Assembly (NCBI RefSeq): GCF_013363995.1
Contig: NZ_JABWGO010000001.1
Coordinates: 744,001-808,000, forward strand
DNA from: Nonomuraea rhodomycinica
GTDB taxonomy: Bacteria > Actinomycetota > Actinomycetes > Streptosporangiales > Streptosporangiaceae
Direction: 5' to 3'
DNA length: 64,000 nucleotides
A program made the translations under genes and the position numbers. The stretch's first letter is position 1. Each line of letters begins with the position of its first letter. The notes under the pieces were generated by a model. That model was not told the DNA's origin. It saw only the letters and a program-made list of their open reading frames with translations, and searched no databases. Shown here piece by piece: positions 60,458 to 64,000 of this stretch.

Positions 60458-61695
60458 GTGAAAGCCTGGCTGCGGACGCTGTTGTCGAAGTTGGACAGCA
60501 GCAGCTCGGGCTCCCCCACCGCCCGCACGCCGGGCAGCCGCGTGAGCAGCTCGCGGAACATCGTGCGCAGCTCCTGGCGGGCCAGGTTGGCCCCCAGGCA
60601 GAAGTGCGGCCCGGGGCCGCCGAAGCCGACATGCGGCTTGGTGTCGCGGGTGATGTCGAAGGTGTCGGGGTCGGGGAAGACGCTCTCGTCGCGGTTGGCG
60701 GAGCCGTAGAAGAGCACGACCTTGTCGCCCTGCTTCAGCTCCAGGCCGCGCAGCGAGTAGTCCTGGGTGACGGTGCGGCGGAACTGCATGATCGGGGAGA
60801 CGTGGCGGACCATCTCCTCGATGGTGTTGTTGATGTGGCCGTCGAAGTCGCTCATCAGCAGCTCGCGCTGGGCGGGGTTGTCGGTGAGCAGCTTGATGCC
60901 GTGGGCCATCGTGTTGCGGGCGGTCTCGTTGCCGGCGACCAGCAGCAGCGCGAAGAACGAACCGAGCTCCTTGTCGGTGAGCTTCTCGCCGTCGGGGTTG
61001 GCGGTGACCAGCAGCGAGATCAGGTCGCCCTTGGGGTCGGCGGCGCGCTCGTGGCCGAGCTTGATCACCATGCGCTGGAGGGCCAGCAGGGCGAGCATGT
61101 TCTGGCCGGCGAGCTGGATGCTGCGGGCCAGGCTGGGCCGCACGCCGGTGTAGGCGGTGGAGACGTCGACGTGCTCGTGGACCTTCTCCCGCAGCTCCTG
61201 CGGGATGTCGAGCATGTCGCAGATGACGTGGATGGGCAGCCGGGCGGCGACCTGGCGGACGAAGTCGCGGGGGCCGTCCTTGACCACGTCGTCCACGATC
61301 CGGGCGCAGGCCGCCTCGATGTCGCCCTGCAGCCCGGCCAGCATGCGCGGGCTGAAGGAGCGGGTCACGATGCGGCGCAGGCGGGCGTGGCGGGGGTCGT
61401 CCATGTTGACCATGGACTCGCCGAACACCTGCTTGACCCAGCCCGGCGGCTCGGGGTTGGTGACGGCCGGCTCGCTGGAGAACACCTTGGCGTTGCGGCT
61501 GGCCTCCACCACGTCGGCGTGGCGGACCAACGCGTAGAAGCCCTTGCCGGAACGCAGCAGCGGCACCCGCTTCTCCTCGAAGAACACCGGGTGCTCCAGC
61601 TGCCGGAGCCTGGCGAACGCCTCGTGCCGTTCCTTGAGGGGTCTGCGCCAGAAGTCCAGGTCCGCGAGATCGATGTCCGCCACGTCGATAGCCAC
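60451..61695 (-). CDS. Cytochrome P450 (CYP125/steroid-type-like)
   Basis: This 414-residue soluble P450 has I-helix FFALLLVAGNETARNTMAHG (Thr replaced by Glu-Thr pattern GNETA), the ExxR region replaced by EEMVRHVSPIMQFRRTV, and the heme-binding loop GFGGPGPHFCLGANLARQEL with the Cys ligand. MVNMDDPRHARLRRIVTRSF is the conserved C-helix region. Length and GPHFCLGA spelling resemble CYP125/CYP142-type sterol oxidases, but the subfamily needs a search. GTG 61695 has CAGGAT 6 nt before it, so it is probably leaderless. No ferredoxin neighbours. Confidence 0.93.
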   Translation of the reverse strand: MAIDVADIDLADLDFWRRPLKERHEAFARLRQLEHPVFFEEKRVPLLRSGKGFYALVRHADVVEASRNAKVFSSEPAVTNPEPPGWVKQVFGESMVNMDDPRHARLRRIVTRSFSPRMLAGLQGDIEAACARIVDDVVKDGPRDFVRQVAARLPIHVICDMLDIPQELREKVHEHVDVSTAYTGVRPSLARSIQLAGQNMLALLALQRMVIKLGHERAADPKGDLISLLVTANPDGEKLTDKELGSFFALLLVAGNETARNTMAHGIKLLTDNPAQRELLMSDFDGHINNTIEEMVRHVSPIMQFRRTVTQDYSLRGLELKQGDKVVLFYGSANRDESVFPDPDTFDITRDTKPHVGFGGPGPHFCLGANLARQELRTMFRELLTRLPGVRAVGEPELLLSNFDNSVRSQAFTF

Positions 61696-61701
61696 GCGTC
61701 T

Positions 61702-61707
61702 ATCCTG
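61702..61707 (-). promoter_or_regulatory. -10-like CAGGAT for the P450 gene
   Basis: Read on the minus strand it ends 6 nt before GTG 61695. Confidence 0.4.
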
Positions 61708-61903
61708 GCACGTTCCCGGGGCGGTCCACTCATGGATCCCCGTCACCGCCGGGGTTCCCGCGTCTCGGCGCGCCAGGCCGGCGCGCCGCTGGTCCGGGTC
61801 ACGTCCGCGAGCCGTCCGGCGGGGGGCGATGTGCATCCGGACCTCTCGGGGCGTTCCCGTCACGTTCAGGCGTGGTTCCTCCTGGACGGTCATCACTGGA
61901 GGC

Positions 61904-63346
61904 ATGAAAGCGCTGCTCGCCGCCTGTCTGATCCTCCCCCTGGCCTCCGGGGCGGCCCACGCCGCGCCGCACGCCGCGATCGCCCGGTCGTGCGCCGGCG
62001 GGCCGTCCGACTTCGACGGCGACGGCCGTCCCGACCTGGCCGTGGCGGCGCCGTACGACGACCGCCGCGCCGGGTCGGTGACCGTCCTGTACGGCGACGG
62101 CCGCACGGTGAAGCTCACGCAGGACGACGCCGAGCCGGGCGACGCGTTCGGCTCGGCGCTGGCCACCGGCGACTTCGACGGCGACCGGTGCGCCGACCTG
62201 GCCGTGGGCGTGTCGGAGGAGTTCGCGGGCCGGCGGGTGCCGGGCGGCGACGGCAACGGTGTGGTGCAGGTCTTCCACGGCTCGCCGGAGGGGCTGCGCG
62301 CGGGCGGGCGGCTCGCGCCGCGCGACCCGTCCAGCGACCGGTTCGGCGCGGCGCTGGCGGCGGGCGACCTGGACGGCGACGGCCGCGACGAGCTGGCCGT
62401 GGGCGCGCCCACGCGCGGGCGGGGCGGTTCGGTGGTCGTCTACTGGCTGAAGGGGCGCGGCCCGTACGAGATCACCCAGCGGACCCGGTGGGTGCGGCAG
62501 GCCGCGAACGTCACCGACCAGTGGGGCGCGGCGCTGGCGACGGGCGACTTCGACGGCGACGGCCGCGACGAGCTGGCCGTGGGCGCCCCGGCCGACAGCG
62601 TCACCCAGGACGGCCAGGGCTCCGTGACCGTGCTCGACGTCGCGCGCGGCCGGGCCCTGGCGCTGACCCAGAGCAGCGCCGGGATCAAGGGGGCGGCGGA
62701 GAAGTGGGACGCGTTCGGGGCGGCGCTGGCGACGGGCGACTTCGACGACGACGGCCGTGACGACCTGGCCGTCGGGGTGCCCGGCGAGGGGCTGAGCGCC
62801 AACCAGCGGGCGATGGACTACGGCGACGGGGCCGTGCACGTGATCTACGGGGGCCGTTCCGGGCTGCGGGGGGCGCGCAGCGAGACGTGGACGCAGCGGC
62901 TGCTGAAGGGCGAGCCGCGCTACTACGACCGGTTCGGCGCGGCGCTGGCGGCCGGTGACTTCAACGGCGACGGCGACGACGAGCTGGCCGTCGGTGTGCC
63001 CGGCGAGAACGCGGTGCAGGTGCTGGCCTCGGACCGGTCCGGCGGCCTGACCCGGCACGGGGACGTGCTGGTCAAGGGGCGCGGCGCGGTCCCGGCCGTG
63101 CTGCCGGCGGTCCGGCGCGGCCCTGCCCTGTCCGCGCCCCCGGCCAAGGGCGCGACGGCGGCCGTGGCGGCGGACGCCCGTCCGATGGAGGGGCGGGTGG
63201 ACGGGCTGGTGGTGGCCGAGCCGGAGAAGGGCGCGGTCTGGCTCGTGCCGGGTGCCCGCAGGCCGGGGCCGTACCCGGGGGTGCGGCCGGGCCGGGCGCG
63301 GGAGCTGGGCGAGGGTCCCGGCCTGTACGGCTACGCCCTGGGATAG
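61904..63346 (+). CDS. Secreted FG-GAP repeat protein
   Basis: This 480-residue protein has a signal peptide (KALLAACLILPLASGAAHA, cut near residue 21) followed by a beta-propeller of integrin-like FG-GAP units. Calcium-binding DxDxDGxxD loops recur: DFDGDGRPDLAVAAP, DFDGDRCADLAVGV, DLDGDGRDELAVGAP, DFDGDGRDELAVGAP, DFDDDGRDDLAVGVP and DFNGDGDDELAVGVP, with FGxALAxGD before each. The last 110 residues are less regular. It is expected to sit outside the cell; partners or enzyme function are not visible. Confidence 0.9.
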   Translation: MKALLAACLILPLASGAAHAAPHAAIARSCAGGPSDFDGDGRPDLAVAAPYDDRRAGSVTVLYGDGRTVKLTQDDAEPGDAFGSALATGDFDGDRCADLAVGVSEEFAGRRVPGGDGNGVVQVFHGSPEGLRAGGRLAPRDPSSDRFGAALAAGDLDGDGRDELAVGAPTRGRGGSVVVYWLKGRGPYEITQRTRWVRQAANVTDQWGAALATGDFDGDGRDELAVGAPADSVTQDGQGSVTVLDVARGRALALTQSSAGIKGAAEKWDAFGAALATGDFDDDGRDDLAVGVPGEGLSANQRAMDYGDGAVHVIYGGRSGLRGARSETWTQRLLKGEPRYYDRFGAALAAGDFNGDGDDELAVGVPGENAVQVLASDRSGGLTRHGDVLVKGRGAVPAVLPAVRRGPALSAPPAKGATAAVAADARPMEGRVDGLVVAEPEKGAVWLVPGARRPGPYPGVRPGRARELGEGPGLYGYALG

Positions 63347-63371
63347 CCCCGCGAAGGGCGACCCGGCCGCG

Positions 63372-63545
63372 CGTCCGGGTACGCACCCGGCGGGGCCGCC
63401 CGACGGTTCGTCCGGGCACGCACCCGGGTGGGCCGCCCGACGGTTCGTCCGGGCACGCACCCGGGTGGGCCGCCCGGCGGTTCGTCCGGGCACGCACCGG
63501 CGGGACCGCGCGGCTACTCGTCCGGGTACGCGCCCGGCGGGGCGG
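63372..63545 (-). repeat. Five 37-bp tandem copies of the histidine kinase gene's 3' end
   Basis: CGTCCGGG begins at 63372, 63409, 63446, 63483 and 63519 (periods 37, 37, 37, 36). The last copy is inside the kinase coding region, next to its stop codon (63514-63516), and the other four extend into the spacer. Confidence 0.85.
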
Positions 63546-64000
63546 CGGGCAGGACGACGCGGAACACCGCGCCCTTCCCCGGCTCCGACGCGGCGGTGAT
63601 CGTGCCTCCGTGCGCCTCCACGAGCGTGGCCGCGATCGACAGGCCGAGCCCCGACCCGCCGGTGCCGCGCGCCGGGTCGGCCCGGTAGAACCGCTCGAAC
63701 ACCAGCTCCGCCACCCGAGGCGGGAAGCCCGGCCCCTCGTCGGCCACCTCCAGCTCGACCCGGTCCCCGAGCAGGCCGACCCCGACGCGGAACGGCGTGC
63801 CGGGCGGCGTGTGGGCGAGCGCGTTGCCGACGAGGTTGCCCAGCACCTGGGCCAGGCGCGGCTCGTCGCCCACCACCGGCACGGGCCCCTCTCCCCCGTC
63901 GAGCCGGACCAGCTCGACGACCCGGTCGGGGGCGAGCGTCTGCGCGTCGATGACGGCCGTCGCGGCCAGGCTCAGCAGGTCGACGGGCCGCCGGTCGAGG
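63514..64000 (-). CDS. Sensor histidine kinase (C-terminal part; 5' end outside window)
   Basis: The visible 161 residues are the catalytic ATP-binding domain of a HisKA-type sensor kinase. They show the N-box RLAQVLGNLVGNALAHTPPG, G1 DEGPGFP, the F-box region VFERFYRAD and G2 GTGGSGLGLSIAATLVEAHG. The stop is TAG at 63514. The dimerisation/phospho-His region and the sensor lie beyond the right edge, as presumably does its response regulator. The last residues (PPGAYPDE) are encoded by the repeat unit that is tandemly copied downstream. Confidence 0.92.
   Translation of the reverse strand, partial: LDRRPVDLLSLAATAVIDAQTLAPDRVVELVRLDGGEGPVPVVGDEPRLAQVLGNLVGNALAHTPPGTPFRVGVGLLGDRVELEVADEGPGFPPRVAELVFERFYRADPARGTGGSGLGLSIAATLVEAHGGTITAASEPGKGAVFRVVLPAAPPGAYPDE

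Noticed and set aside
63372-63545. CRISPR array
   Set aside because: 37-bp head-to-tail copies without spacers, derived from the neighbouring gene end.

Overview
The window is a single stretch of very high-GC chromosomal DNA with strong G/C third-position bias, GTG/TTG starts, leaderless promoters, an HspR/HAIR-like operator at lon, class II DAHP synthase, CydABDC, F420-type luciferase-like oxidoreductase and many TetR/PadR/MarR/ArsR regulators. This fits an actinomycete, most likely of the Streptosporangiales type (Nonomuraea-like); the genus is an inference. I saw no rRNA, tRNA, CRISPR array, prophage or insertion sequence.

Layout. 1-6.6 kb: TetR/NmrA-fold pair, orphan anti-sigma factor, aroG, thioredoxin, secreted nuclease. 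6.6-16.2 kb: pentapeptide-repeat protein, class II aldolase, nickel-binding-type small protein, F420-type oxidoreductase, Zn-ribbon protein, then a gene graveyard (rhamnogalacturonan lyase and threonine-aldolase remnants, repeats), universal stress protein, P-loop kinase, desaturase, ComB-like phosphatase, methyltransferase. 17.4-22.0 kb: a two-gene RNA-repair operon: an RNA ligase-kinase fusion and a 961-residue DUF504-EEP-2H-nucleotidyltransferase protein. 22-27.5 kb: cupredoxin, beta-lactamase-fold hydrolase with divergent PadR, a translationally coupled VOC-ArsR-SRPBCC operon, and a membrane protein. 27.2-33.2 kb: PadR and divergent cydABDC. 33-38 kb: hydroxyacid dehydrogenase, a four-gene ABC exporter operon with its own winged-helix regulator, and an HtrA-type protease. 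38-45.8 kb: acyl-CoA ligase, metNIQ with a leader region, GH13 enzyme, FUSC transporter and MarR. 46-51.8 kb: lon, YciI protein, a tandem-repeat array, a small orphan peptide, heme oxygenase and TetR.

51.9-57.2 kb holds five overlapping genes that match the STM4011-STM4015 set named after Salmonella loci: two radical SAM proteins, a sulfatase-fold hydrolase, an ATP-grasp-like protein and a leucine-rich-repeat-like protein. I know of no assigned function for it. 57.3-64 kb: MFS exporter, NmrA-fold protein with divergent TetR and triple operator, P450, secreted FG-GAP protein and the end of a histidine kinase.

Themes: (i) the RNA-repair operon and the STM4011-4015 operon are the two systems most worth study; (ii) at least five gene remnants sit between intact genes; (iii) short tandem duplications spanning stop codons recur at several genes; (iv) roughly ten genes have a -10-like hexamer 6-8 nt before the start codon, implying leaderless mRNAs.
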